Position numbers and translations under genes: made by a program. 37,662 nt of DNA from an uncultured Ruminococcus sp. (GTDB lineage: Bacteria > Bacillota > Clostridia > Oscillospirales > Ruminococcaceae), in assembly GCA_902787365.1 (NCBI GenBank), contig CADAGC010000010.1, positions 1 to 37,662 on the forward strand. The letters are read 5' to 3'. Positions 16,551-24,362 of this stretch are shown piece after piece (the stretch's first letter is position 1; each line of letters opens with the position of its first letter). The notes under the pieces were generated by a model, which worked only from the letters and a program-made list of their open reading frames with translations, had not been told where the DNA came from and ran no database searches.

Positions 16551-17045
16551 ATGGTTACATTTGACAACGAAAACGAGTATCTGCGCTTTGAGGTCAATGA
16601 GAGGATATTCGCCATACCCATGAGCGCTATCGTTATCATTTTGCAGGCGACACAGCCCGTGAAGATACCCGAATTCCCCGACTATATAGCAGGCACAGTA
16701 AGCCACGAGGGCAGCATTGTTCCCGTAGTGAACTCACGCCTGCGCTTCGGCTACCCCGATAAGGAGATAACCAACCGCAACGTCATAATCATCTGCGAGG
16801 CGCAGGGCAAGCGTGCAGGCATACTGATAGATACGATACTCAGCTTTCAGAAGATTGAGCCCGACGATATCAAGCCGCCCCCGAACCTTAACGAGGATGC
16901 AAGTTCACGCTACCTCACGGGCGTTTTCAACGATGCCGACGGCGTGACCTGCTATGTGATCGACGTTTTCAAGATGTTCAACGAAAGCGATGAACATATC
17001 CTTGACGAACAGCCCGCCGAAAGCGACAGCGAGCAGGAAGAATAA
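16551..17045 (+). CDS. cheW: CheW coupling protein (second copy)
   Basis: A second CheW-domain protein of 164 residues, with the family blocks RFEVNERIFAIPMSAI, the receptor/kinase surface YIAGTVSHEGSIVPVVNSRLRFG and AGILIDTILSFQKI. It has an acidic C-terminal tail of about 18 residues. AAAGGA at the end of cheB serves as ribosome site, and the two genes are 1 bp apart. It ends the che operon, just before a strong terminator. It is only distantly similar to the first CheW. It could be a CheV without receiver, but no receiver is present, so CheW is the better name. Confidence 0.9.
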   Translation: MVTFDNENEYLRFEVNERIFAIPMSAIVIILQATQPVKIPEFPDYIAGTVSHEGSIVPVVNSRLRFGYPDKEITNRNVIIICEAQGKRAGILIDTILSFQKIEPDDIKPPPNLNEDASSRYLTGVFNDADGVTCYVIDVFKMFNESDEHILDEQPAESDSEQEE

Positions 17046-17056
17046 TAACAATAACT

Positions 17057-17096
17057 AAAAACCGTTCCCAAGAAATAACTTCGGGAACGGTTTTTT
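17057..17096 (+). terminator. Bidirectional rho-independent terminator after che operon
   Basis: A 13-bp stem (AAAAACCGTTCCC with its complement 17083-17095) ends in a run of T on each strand. It terminates the che operon and the converging GTPase genes on the minus strand. Confidence 0.9.
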
Positions 17097-17135
17097 ATAT
17101 CTGCGGTGCAGCCGCACACATTAATTGTGCATTGC

Positions 17136-18095
17136 TCAGAAGAACGTCGCTACCTCCTGCTTTGGCGGGCTTGTCATGGCAACGTCTGTCACCTTGAGCA
17201 CAGGGCCTTTGCCCTTGTAAAGCTTGTTCTTTTCATAGGCGATAGTGCCTGTTACCTTTATCCAGTCACGGGCTTTGAGTGTGGCAACGCCTTTCCATTC
17301 GGCGGCCATGCCCATATACTGAATGTCCTCAACACAGCAGGTCATAACGTGCCTGCCCACCGCAAAGGTGTTCTCGGGGAAAGCCTTGTCAACGGCGACT
17401 ATGCCCTTGAAAGTCATTGTCTTGCCGATGTATTTCTTCGGCTCTTCCATAATATCTCTGTACCACAGGGCAAAATCCGTGTCCTCAAGAGCTATCTTGT
17501 CGGCATTGACATCAAAGGGCAGCGGGTCTTCTATGTCGTCATACTGTACCCTGCCGTCGGTGTATTCATAGGCTATGTTTATGCCACGGGATACGCCCCT
17601 GCATATCTTGTGCAGCTCCATCATATCAATGCTTTCGGAGTAGCGGTTGAAAACTATCAGCTCTGCCGTCTGAAGCTTGTCAACCACAAGGCTTCTGATG
17701 TTTGCGTTGTAGTTTACAAAGGTAGAAGCGTCGGCTATGCATATCTCCTGATAAATGCCGAAGTCTGCGGGCATTGCGTTGAAAAGCGAAGCCAGCTGCC
17801 ACATACCGTTATATTCCACAAGTATGCGCTGTGCGCCTGCCTCGTCGCAAAGGCGGTTGAGGTTGGCTTCTGTAAGCTCGCTCTCATCCTCTATGACCTT
17901 AACGGTCACGTCCTTTGAGGACATCTTTGCGGTGTCAAGCTCCTCCTCGCCCTCTTCGCAGAGGATAACGAGGGTGCGCTCGCCCGTGTTGAATCGCTTG
18001 TCTTCAAGTGTTTGCTGTATAAACCTCGTCTTGCCTGCTTCAAGAAAGCCTGTGAACAGGTAGACGGGAACTCTTATCTCAGGCATTCCCTGCAT
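17136..18095 (-). CDS. CobW-like GTPase fused to a C-terminal OB-like domain
   Basis: A G3E/COG0523-type P-loop GTPase: GFLEAGKT at about 16-23, then a degenerate family body in which the usual switch motif reads VEYNGMW and the guanine motif FNRYS. The C-terminal 100 residues (about 215-305) resemble the small domain of the TIGR03943/YcgQ family, with blocks KYIGKTMTFKGIV, FAVGRHVMTCCVEDI and DWIKVTGTI. In other Firmicutes that domain is on a separate gene next to a CobW GTPase and a permease, in zinc- or cobalt-related clusters. AGGAGG precedes the ATG, which starts 1 bp after the upstream GTPase stops. A metal-chaperone role is inferred. Confidence 0.82.
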   Translation of the reverse strand: MQGMPEIRVPVYLFTGFLEAGKTRFIQQTLEDKRFNTGERTLVILCEEGEEELDTAKMSSKDVTVKVIEDESELTEANLNRLCDEAGAQRILVEYNGMWQLASLFNAMPADFGIYQEICIADASTFVNYNANIRSLVVDKLQTAELIVFNRYSESIDMMELHKICRGVSRGINIAYEYTDGRVQYDDIEDPLPFDVNADKIALEDTDFALWYRDIMEEPKKYIGKTMTFKGIVAVDKAFPENTFAVGRHVMTCCVEDIQYMGMAAEWKGVATLKARDWIKVTGTIAYEKNKLYKGKGPVLKVTDVAMTSPPKQEVATFF

Positions 18096-18096
18096 A

Positions 18097-19251
18097 TTAA
18101 GCCTCCTCTACGCCGAAAAGCTCGGATATGGCCTTTTCGTTTATCTTCGAGCCGATAACGCAAAGCCTGCCCGTAACGCCGGCAGCGCCGGTTCTTACGT
18201 CGGGTGTGCCGGGTATGTAGTCATAGTGTATCCAGCTGCCGTCTGTGGCGGGAACTATGCCCTTTGCACGGAGTATAACGCCGAATCTCTCCTCGTCCTC
18301 GAGGGCTTCAAGGGCTGCTGTTATCTCTTCCTTGGTGAACTTCTTAGCGCTCTCTGCGCCCCAGCTTGTAAATACATCATCAGCGTGGTGGTGATGATGC
18401 TCATGCTCGTGATCGTGGTCGTGATCGTGGCAACCGCAGGTGCAGTCGGGGCCGTGGTCATGGTGTTCGTGGTCATGGTCATGGTCGTGATGATGTTCAT
18501 GTTCATGCTCATGGTCATGATCGTGGTGATGTTCGTGCTCATGCTCATGGTCATGATCGTGGTCGTGATCATGGTGGTGGTGATGATGCTCGTGCTCATC
18601 GTGCTCACTCTGCTTCTTAGCCTGTGCAAGCAGTTCTGACAGCTCATCATCAAGGGTATTCTTCTGTGTCATAGCCTCAACTATAGCGGAACCCGACAGC
18701 TCGTCCCAGTCGGTGGTGACGATAGTTGCCTTGTCATTGAGGGCACGAAGCCTGCTTACCGTATCATCAAGCTTATCCTGTGCAAGCCCCTTAGTGTGGC
18801 TGAGAATAAGGCAGCTGGCGTAGGTTATCTGATTGTCAAAGAACTCGCCGAAGTTCTTCTGATACATCTTGCACTTCTTGGCGTCAACTACTGTTGTGAA
18901 GCCGTCAAGCTCGACGTCCTTTGAGCCGATGTTCTGCACAGCCCTTATAACATCGGAGAGCTTGCCCACGCCCGAGGGCTCGATGAGTATTCTGTCGGGG
19001 TGATACTGCTTTAGCACCTGCTCTAAAGCCTTGCCGAAATCGCCCACCAGCGAGCAGCAGATACAGCCCGAATTCATCTCGGTTATCTGCACGCCTGCCT
19101 CCTGCAAAAAGCCGCCGTCTATGCCTATCTCACCGAACTCGTTCTCGATGAGCACAAGCTGCTCGTTATTAAAACCGTCTGCTATGAGCTTTTTTATGAG
19201 CGTTGTCTTGCCTGCGCCCAGAAAGCCCGAAAAAATGGTTATCTTTGTCAT
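18097..19251 (-). CDS. COG0523 metal-chaperone GTPase with His-rich tract
   Basis: A G3E-family GTPase of the COG0523 group, thought to deliver zinc or another metal to client proteins. P-loop GFLGAGKTT (9-17), ENEFGE (36-41), the metal-binding CxCC motif C63-C65-C66 and EPSGVG are all present. A tract of about 74 residues almost entirely His/Asp/Glu (216-289), with a small CxCxC at 270-274, sits between the GTPase and C-terminal CobW_C domains. It is exceptionally long and could hold many metal ions. The guanine-specificity motif reads SHTKG instead of NKxD. A strong promoter lies upstream, and the gene leads a two-gene operon. Confidence 0.93.
   Translation of the reverse strand: MTKITIFSGFLGAGKTTLIKKLIADGFNNEQLVLIENEFGEIGIDGGFLQEAGVQITEMNSGCICCSLVGDFGKALEQVLKQYHPDRILIEPSGVGKLSDVIRAVQNIGSKDVELDGFTTVVDAKKCKMYQKNFGEFFDNQITYASCLILSHTKGLAQDKLDDTVSRLRALNDKATIVTTDWDELSGSAIVEAMTQKNTLDDELSELLAQAKKQSEHDEHEHHHHHHDHDHDHDHEHEHEHHHDHDHEHEHEHHHDHDHDHEHHDHGPDCTCGCHDHDHDHEHEHHHHHADDVFTSWGAESAKKFTKEEITAALEALEDEERFGVILRAKGIVPATDGSWIHYDYIPGTPDVRTGAAGVTGRLCVIGSKINEKAISELFGVEEA
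18385..18606 (-). repeat. His/Asp/Glu-codon repeat tract
   Basis: A low-complexity stretch of CAY and GAY/GAR codons encodes residues 216-289 of the GTPase. Short imperfect dipeptide repeats (HD, HE) alternate in blocks, so slippage-type length change is likely. Confidence 0.9.
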
Positions 19252-19291
19252 AAAAATCTTCCTTTCTAAAGACTAAATCTTACAAACAATA

Positions 19292-19320
19292 ATTATACCA
19301 CTATTTTTTATATAAATCAA
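19292..19320 (-). promoter_or_regulatory. Promoter of the COG0523 GTPase operon
   Basis: On the minus strand TTGATT (19315-19320), 17 bp, TGG-TATAAT (extended -10, at 19292-19297). No clear Zur-type dyad is visible overlapping it. Confidence 0.7.
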
Positions 19321-19392
19321 GCGGAAATTATGAATAGCAGGCGGAGGGGTATTTTGTTAAATACAATTATTAACGATATATATATAATTGCC

Positions 19393-19421
19393 TTGACAAA
19401 TTAAAATTAACGTGATATAAT
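19393..19421 (+). promoter_or_regulatory. Consensus promoter of the BspA-like gene
   Basis: Perfect TTGACA (19393-19398), 17-bp spacer, and TGA-TATAAT (19416-19421), the strongest match to the sigma-A consensus in the window with an added extended -10. Confidence 0.85.
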
Positions 19422-19456
19422 GATTTTATAAACAATTTATAAACGGAGGTTTTATT

Positions 19457-22225
19457 ATGGTCAAGAAGTTTATTTCGGCCGCGGCTGCGGCGGCAATCGT
19501 GTTCGGCTCGGCGGCGGCTCTCCCGCAGGGCGTTTTTGATGATCTTGGCACGGGGATCACGGCGAGGGCGGCAACAGAGTACACATCGGGCTTCTGGAGG
19601 TTTACAAAGAACGATGACAATACGGTCTACATCTCGGGCTATACAGGCTTTGATTCATCTATCACTATCCCTGCAACACTTGAAGATCTGAAAGTTGTAG
19701 GTATAGGTGACAGTGCTTTTGAGAATAACCAGAACCTTGAAGAGGTGATCATTCCTGCGAATGTTACATATATCGGGTATGCAGCTTTCAAAGGCTCGTC
19801 TATTACAAAGATAACTGTTCCTGCTACTGTTAAGACGATAGCTTTGCGTTGGGGAACTTGGGGTTCTTGTCAGACATTTATGAATTGCACCAAACTTAAA
19901 TCAGTAGTGTTCAATGCAGGAGATATTAATGAGGAGTTGTTCAGCGGATGTACAGCTCTTACTACGGTGAAACTCGGCAGCAGCACTAAGAATATATCAA
20001 GCAGTGCATTCTTAAATTGCAGTTCATTGAGTTCTATAAATCTAAATAACGTTACCAGTATTAATAATGAAGCATTTGCCGGCTGCAAGTCGCTTGGCTC
20101 TGTAACACTTGGAAACGACCTTGCATTTCTTGGCTACCGTGCTTTTGCACAGACAGGTCTTACATCGGTAACGATACCGGAAAAAGCAAAAATAGGGCTT
20201 CGCTGGAGCGACTGGGGCAGTGCTTCTACATTCAGCGGCTGTGAAAAACTGACAACTGCAACTATTAATAATACATATGTAGGAGAATACGAATTTGAAA
20301 ATTGTCCTGCACTTAAAACAGTTACATTAGGTACTAATATAAGAACAATAGACAGCAACTCGTTTAGTGGCAATAAAGCGCTTACAACTGTAATCAATAA
20401 AGGAAATCCCGTATATATTGGCGGCGATGCTTTTAGTAATTGTACATCACTAAAAAATATAAACTTAGGTTCAAGTCTTGTGTTCTTGGGCTATGCTGCT
20501 TTTTATGGTGATACATCTCTGACAACCATGAGAATACCTTCAACGGTCGTCTCTCTTGGTCTCAGATGGGGTGACTCGGGCAGTGCAAGTACATTTGAAG
20601 GCTGTACAAACCTTAAAGATGTATACATAGCAAACGCCTCTATGAAGACTGACGGCACTTATGATATGTTCAAAAATGTCACAGGCTTTACTATCAACAC
20701 CATACAGGATTCCCCTGCATATAAATATGCTACAAATAACGTATATTCCAAAAAGACTTTTGCCGCTGTCCCGTCAACGGCTGTAGCATTCAACAACAGC
20801 AACTATACACTTGTAAACGGTGAAACGCTCATACTCTACCCCGAAATGACACCTGCCAACTCTACAGATAACTATACATATATCTCGGGCGACACAAGCG
20901 TGGCTGAAGTTAACGAGTACGGCGTGGTAACTGCCAAGAAAACAGGCCTCGTGCAGATACAGGTAACTACATCAAGCGGCAAAAAGGCAGTCTGCACAAT
21001 TAATGTTGTAGCATCGGGCACATCGAGCAAGGACGCACCCAAGAAGAAGAGTATAGCTCTCTGTACAGCAGCTGTTCCGAATGTATCATATACAGGCAGC
21101 GCTCTCACACCTGAGGCAACAGTCCTCTTTAACCCCACTATCGAGCTGACAAATGGCGTGGACTATACTGTTACCTATACAAATAATGTAAATATAGGCA
21201 CAGCAACAGCTACTTTTACCGGTATCGGCAACTATACAGGCAAGCTCACAAAGACATTTACAATCACCGGCGACCTTAGCAAGGCGACAGTAAGCGATCT
21301 TTCTGATGCTGTATATTCCGGCGCCGCACAAACACCTGCACCGACAGTCAAGATAGGTACAACTGTACTTGCAGCAAATAAGGACTATACTCTGTCTTAT
21401 TCCAACAATACAAACGCAGGCACAGCAAAGATCACTATCACAGGCAAGGGCAGCTATTCGGGCACTATCGCTAAGACATTCAATATCAAGCCTGCAAGCA
21501 TCTCGGCTGCTGTAATTAGCGGTGTCAGTGACAGCACATATACGGGTGCAGCAGTTAAGCCCGTCCCGACAGTCAAGGCAGGCGATGCAACACTTAAGGC
21601 AAATACCGACTATACCGTTTCCTACACAAGCAACACAAATGCAGGCACAGCAACTGTTACTGTAACAGGCAAGGGCAACTACACAGGCACAGCTTCAAAG
21701 CAGTTTAAGATAACCCCTGTAAGCCTTGCAAAGGCAGCAGTATCGGGTCTGTCAAACAAGACCTACACCGGCAAAGCACTCACTCAGACACCCGTAGTCA
21801 AGCTCGGCTCAAAGACCCTCAAATCGGGCACAGACTACACGGTATCGTACAAGAACAACAAGAATGTCGGCACAGCAACAGTAACTATCACAGGCAAGGG
21901 CAACTACAACGGCACAGTAAAGGCAACATTCAAGATCTGCCCCAAGAAGACAGCCGTTAAGAAGCTCACAAGCCCCAAGACAAAACAGCTTAAGGTAACA
22001 TACGGCAAGGTGGCAGGCGTTACGGGCTATCAGATAACCTACTCGACAAGCTCGAAATTCACAAAGAAGACCACCAAGAGCGTAAACGCCGCAGGCACAT
22101 CCAAGACCATAAAGAAGCTCACAAAGGGCAAGACCTATTATGTAAAGGTTCGCACCTACAAGACAGTAAGCGGCACAAAATACTACAGCGGCTACACAGC
22201 TGTAAAGAAGATAAAAGTTAAATAA
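19457..22225 (+). CDS. Secreted BspA-like LRR protein with MBG and FN3-like repeats
   Basis: A large exported protein probably involved in adhesion. The signal peptide (1 to about 38) has a basic start, an Ala-rich core and ARAA near the cut. Then come BspA-type LRR_5 leucine-rich repeats (about 60-420), an Ig-like Big_2 domain (about 440-520) and four tandem repeats of about 73 residues (531-604, 608-678, 681-753, 757-828) of the MBG-like type, each with YTG near the start and DYTVSY and GTATVTITGKGNY later. A Lys-rich fibronectin-III-like domain (830-922) closes it. There is no LPXTG anchor or SLH domain. GGAGG lies 7 nt before the ATG. The ligand is unknown. Confidence 0.9.
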   Translation: MVKKFISAAAAAAIVFGSAAALPQGVFDDLGTGITARAATEYTSGFWRFTKNDDNTVYISGYTGFDSSITIPATLEDLKVVGIGDSAFENNQNLEEVIIPANVTYIGYAAFKGSSITKITVPATVKTIALRWGTWGSCQTFMNCTKLKSVVFNAGDINEELFSGCTALTTVKLGSSTKNISSSAFLNCSSLSSINLNNVTSINNEAFAGCKSLGSVTLGNDLAFLGYRAFAQTGLTSVTIPEKAKIGLRWSDWGSASTFSGCEKLTTATINNTYVGEYEFENCPALKTVTLGTNIRTIDSNSFSGNKALTTVINKGNPVYIGGDAFSNCTSLKNINLGSSLVFLGYAAFYGDTSLTTMRIPSTVVSLGLRWGDSGSASTFEGCTNLKDVYIANASMKTDGTYDMFKNVTGFTINTIQDSPAYKYATNNVYSKKTFAAVPSTAVAFNNSNYTLVNGETLILYPEMTPANSTDNYTYISGDTSVAEVNEYGVVTAKKTGLVQIQVTTSSGKKAVCTINVVASGTSSKDAPKKKSIALCTAAVPNVSYTGSALTPEATVLFNPTIELTNGVDYTVTYTNNVNIGTATATFTGIGNYTGKLTKTFTITGDLSKATVSDLSDAVYSGAAQTPAPTVKIGTTVLAANKDYTLSYSNNTNAGTAKITITGKGSYSGTIAKTFNIKPASISAAVISGVSDSTYTGAAVKPVPTVKAGDATLKANTDYTVSYTSNTNAGTATVTVTGKGNYTGTASKQFKITPVSLAKAAVSGLSNKTYTGKALTQTPVVKLGSKTLKSGTDYTVSYKNNKNVGTATVTITGKGNYNGTVKATFKICPKKTAVKKLTSPKTKQLKVTYGKVAGVTGYQITYSTSSKFTKKTTKSVNAAGTSKTIKKLTKGKTYYVKVRTYKTVSGTKYYSGYTAVKKIKVK
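19769..20611 (+). repeat. Super-repeat of about 120 residues in the LRR region
   Basis: Three copies of a block (about residues 105-147, 224-266, 343-385) share GY-AF, then LRW-x2-GS-x2-TF-x2-C-x2-L. Their RW positions are 118 and 121 residues apart, a longer period than one LRR. Confidence 0.6.
21047..21940 (+). repeat. Four tandem MBG-like repeats
   Basis: In-frame units of about 220 bp encode residues 531-828 of the BspA-like protein. Units 2-4 are most alike, and unit 1 has a small insertion. Confidence 0.8.
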
Positions 22226-22230
22226 TGCAA

Positions 22231-22270
22231 AAGGCTGCACGGCGAGTCAGATCACCGTGCAGCTTTTTTA
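22231..22270 (+). terminator. Terminator between BspA-like gene and GH5 gene
   Basis: A 9-bp stem GCTGCACGG with CCGTGCAGC (22234-22242 and 22255-22263) is followed by seven T. It ends the BspA-like transcript and may also serve the converging glucanase operon. Confidence 0.85.
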
Positions 22271-22290
22271 TATGTGGTTTCTAAGATCTA

Positions 22291-23244
22291 TCAGAAATAT
22301 TTGAGCAGCTCTTCCCTTACGCTGTCAAGCCTCGGCTCGCAAAGGCCGAAATCCATACCCCTGAAGCTCCAAGCGCTTCTTGATATGCCGTATTTCTCAA
22401 ACACCTTGTTTATAGCCTTGTACCATTTGAGGGTGTCTTCGGGGGAAACGATATCTATGCAGCCGTACTCGCCGCAGTAGAGGTCTGTGCCCTCGGCCTT
22501 GGCCTTTTCGATAGCCGAGCCGAACATCTTCTCAAAGTACTCCTCGTCAACGCCTGCGTCCTCAAACGCCACACGCTCCTCGGGCTTTATAAGGTCAGTC
22601 CAGTAAGCGCCCTGATGTGTGAACTTGAGCGGGTCATAGCTGTGGAAATTGTATACCACCTTGTCGTCATAGGGCTTTTCCAGCGCCGCAACGGCAGATG
22701 CGTGGTTGTTCCAGTAGCTGCCCACGATAACTATCGTGTCGGGGGCATACTTTCTTATCCTGCCTATGCACTCCTTGATTACCTTGTTCCATACGGTGAT
22801 GAACTTATCGTCAGTCACCTCGTTTAACAGCTCAAATGCCGCATCGTCGCTGTATTTGCCGAAACGCTTTGCCATTTCCTCCCACAGCTTGTAGAACTTC
22901 TCCTGATAAGCCTCGCTCTCAAAGAAGCCGTGCTCGTCCTCGCTGTAGTCATCAAACGAGAAGCCTGCTGTCTTGTGCAGGTCAAGAACTATCTTAAGTC
23001 CGTTCTTTCTTGCATACTCGATAGCACGCTCGATGTGTGCAAAGCCTGCCTCATTCACCGAGCCGTCGGCGTTCTCTAATATGTTGTAGTCAAAGGGCAG
23101 CCTTACGTGGTCAAGCCCCCATGAAGCTATGGTCGCAAAATCCTCTTCCTTGATGAAATTGTTAAGTCTGTCGTCGCTGTAATCGCACTGCGACAGCCAG
23201 CCGCCGAGATCCACTCCTCTGTAAAAGCCTTTTTCTTTAATCAT
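22291..23244 (-). CDS. GH5-family endoglucanase-like hydrolase, no signal peptide
   Basis: A glycoside hydrolase of family 5 (cellulase fold), hydrolysing beta-glucan or a related substrate. The TIM-barrel signatures are visible: GVDLGGWL, HVRLPFDY with R48, IVLDLH, acid/base E142 in FELLNE, HSYDP, nucleophile E259 in YCGEYG, and SFRGMDFG close to the C-terminus with W292. There is no signal peptide, so it should act inside the cell on imported oligosaccharides. It lies 36 bp after the GH16 gene, and GGAGGAAG precedes the ATG. Length 317 is that of a bare catalytic domain, with no carbohydrate-binding or dockerin module. Confidence 0.9.
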   Translation of the reverse strand: MIKEKGFYRGVDLGGWLSQCDYSDDRLNNFIKEEDFATIASWGLDHVRLPFDYNILENADGSVNEAGFAHIERAIEYARKNGLKIVLDLHKTAGFSFDDYSEDEHGFFESEAYQEKFYKLWEEMAKRFGKYSDDAAFELLNEVTDDKFITVWNKVIKECIGRIRKYAPDTIVIVGSYWNNHASAVAALEKPYDDKVVYNFHSYDPLKFTHQGAYWTDLIKPEERVAFEDAGVDEEYFEKMFGSAIEKAKAEGTDLYCGEYGCIDIVSPEDTLKWYKAINKVFEKYGISRSAWSFRGMDFGLCEPRLDSVREELLKYF

Positions 23245-23280
23245 ATATTTCTTCCTCCAATATTATATTTGTGCTGTGTC

Positions 23281-24099
23281 TTATTCGTTAAAGGGTGTGA
23301 ACTTTACCCACTGATACTCTGCTGTGAGGGGGAGGTTGCTGTCATCAAACTTTTCGAGCCAGCCGTCAACGCCCTTGCCTGCCCAAACGTTAGCCATTAT
23401 CTTGCTGGGTGTCGAGGGGAGGTTCTCAGTCACCGAGTATACCTCAACATCATCAATGAACCATACAATCTTGTCCTTGTGCCACTCAAATGCATATGTG
23501 TGGAAATCCTCAGAAGCATCAAAGCCGAGATCGTGCATATGCTCGTGGTTGCCCTTGCTGTCGGTGAAGTAGTTGAACTGCACCTTTGTTGTGTCCTTGC
23601 CGAGAATTTCGATATCTATCTCGTCCCAGGGGTTGTTGTCAGAGGGACCTGTGTAGGTGAACAGCGAGGTAACAACGCCCTTGTTCTTAATAGCCTTTAT
23701 GCTTGCTTCATATCTGCCGTAGCTGTAGAAATCCTTAGTTCTGAACTCACCGCCCGAGTAAGGTATACCCTTCTCCTGACGGGGGTCGTTGTCTATAACG
23801 AGCTGCATTTTGCCATCGTTGAATGTGCAGTTCTCGCTTCTCCAGAAAACATTGAACATTGAGCCGTTTGTCCAGCCGCTCGAGCACTCTGCGAATGAGG
23901 GCATACCCTCTGAGAAATCTGCATACATTCCCTCATCGGTCTTGTAGCTCTTGGCATCTGCCTTGCTCTCAGCTGCCGAAGAAGCCGAAGACGATGCGCC
24001 CGATGTGCTCTCTGCCGATGACGAGCTGCTGCTGTCACCGCAGGCTGTGAGCATAAGTGCCGCAAGAACGAGTGAAAAAATCATACCTTTCTTAAACAT
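23281..24099 (-). CDS. GH16 beta-glucanase lipoprotein
   Basis: A family 16 glycoside hydrolase of the lichenase (1,3-1,4-beta-glucanase) or laminarinase type. The signal peptide ends in a lipobox (LTAC, C20), so the enzyme should be anchored to the outer face of the membrane. A Ser/Ala-rich linker (about 22-48) follows, then the jelly-roll domain with the catalytic motif DEIDIE: nucleophile E160, D162, acid/base E164. I chose ATG 24099, with AAGGAGGA 7 nt upstream. An in-frame ATG at 24153 would add residues before the signal peptide. It is followed at 36 bp by the cytoplasmic GH5 gene, with which it forms a small glucan-use operon. Confidence 0.92.
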   Translation of the reverse strand: MFKKGMIFSLVLAALMLTACGDSSSSSSAESTSGASSSASSAAESKADAKSYKTDEGMYADFSEGMPSFAECSSGWTNGSMFNVFWRSENCTFNDGKMQLVIDNDPRQEKGIPYSGGEFRTKDFYSYGRYEASIKAIKNKGVVTSLFTYTGPSDNNPWDEIDIEILGKDTTKVQFNYFTDSKGNHEHMHDLGFDASEDFHTYAFEWHKDKIVWFIDDVEVYSVTENLPSTPSKIMANVWAGKGVDGWLEKFDDSNLPLTAEYQWVKFTPFNE

Positions 24100-24160
24100 A
24101 GAATATCCTCCTTCAATTAACCGTTCAGTTTGACCTGTTCCTTTGCTTTTCATTGTATGT

Positions 24161-24189
24161 ATTATATCATCTGCCGCAGCAAAATAATA
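24161..24189 (-). promoter_or_regulatory. Candidate promoter of the GH16-GH5 operon
   Basis: An extended -10 TGA-TATAAT on the minus strand (24161-24169) lies about 60 bp before the GH16 start. The -35 position (24184-24189) reads TATTAT, a poor match, so an activator may be needed. Confidence 0.5.
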
Positions 24190-24257
24190 TAAGAGTTTTC
24201 ACCTTTATATCAAATCCATAACATAAGAAAAAAGTTCACATATCCGTCTTTTCCTAT

Positions 24258-24290
24258 AAAAATATCCTCTCATAAAGAGAGGATATTTTT
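24258..24290 (-). terminator. Terminator after the pilin-like gene
   Basis: A perfect 13-bp stem (24258-24270 with 24278-24290), a 7-nt loop, and T-runs on both strands. It sits about 70 bp after the pilin-like gene and before the GH16 promoter. Confidence 0.8.
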
Positions 24291-24362
24291 CTTTCATATA
24301 CTTCTATAGGAAACCATACTTGAAATCTTGTTATTGGGTGGAAGTAATGTTTTCAGCTGTTA

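Noticed and set aside
18385-18606. Tandem repeat from assembly error
   Set aside because: The tract keeps a clean reading frame with mixed HD/HE/HHH blocks and an embedded CxCxC, as expected for a real metal-binding region.
18226-18653. Open frames on both strands over the His-rich tract
   Set aside because: Their Met/Val-rich or Thr/Met-rich sequence is a frame shadow of the CAY/GAY codons in the GTPase gene.
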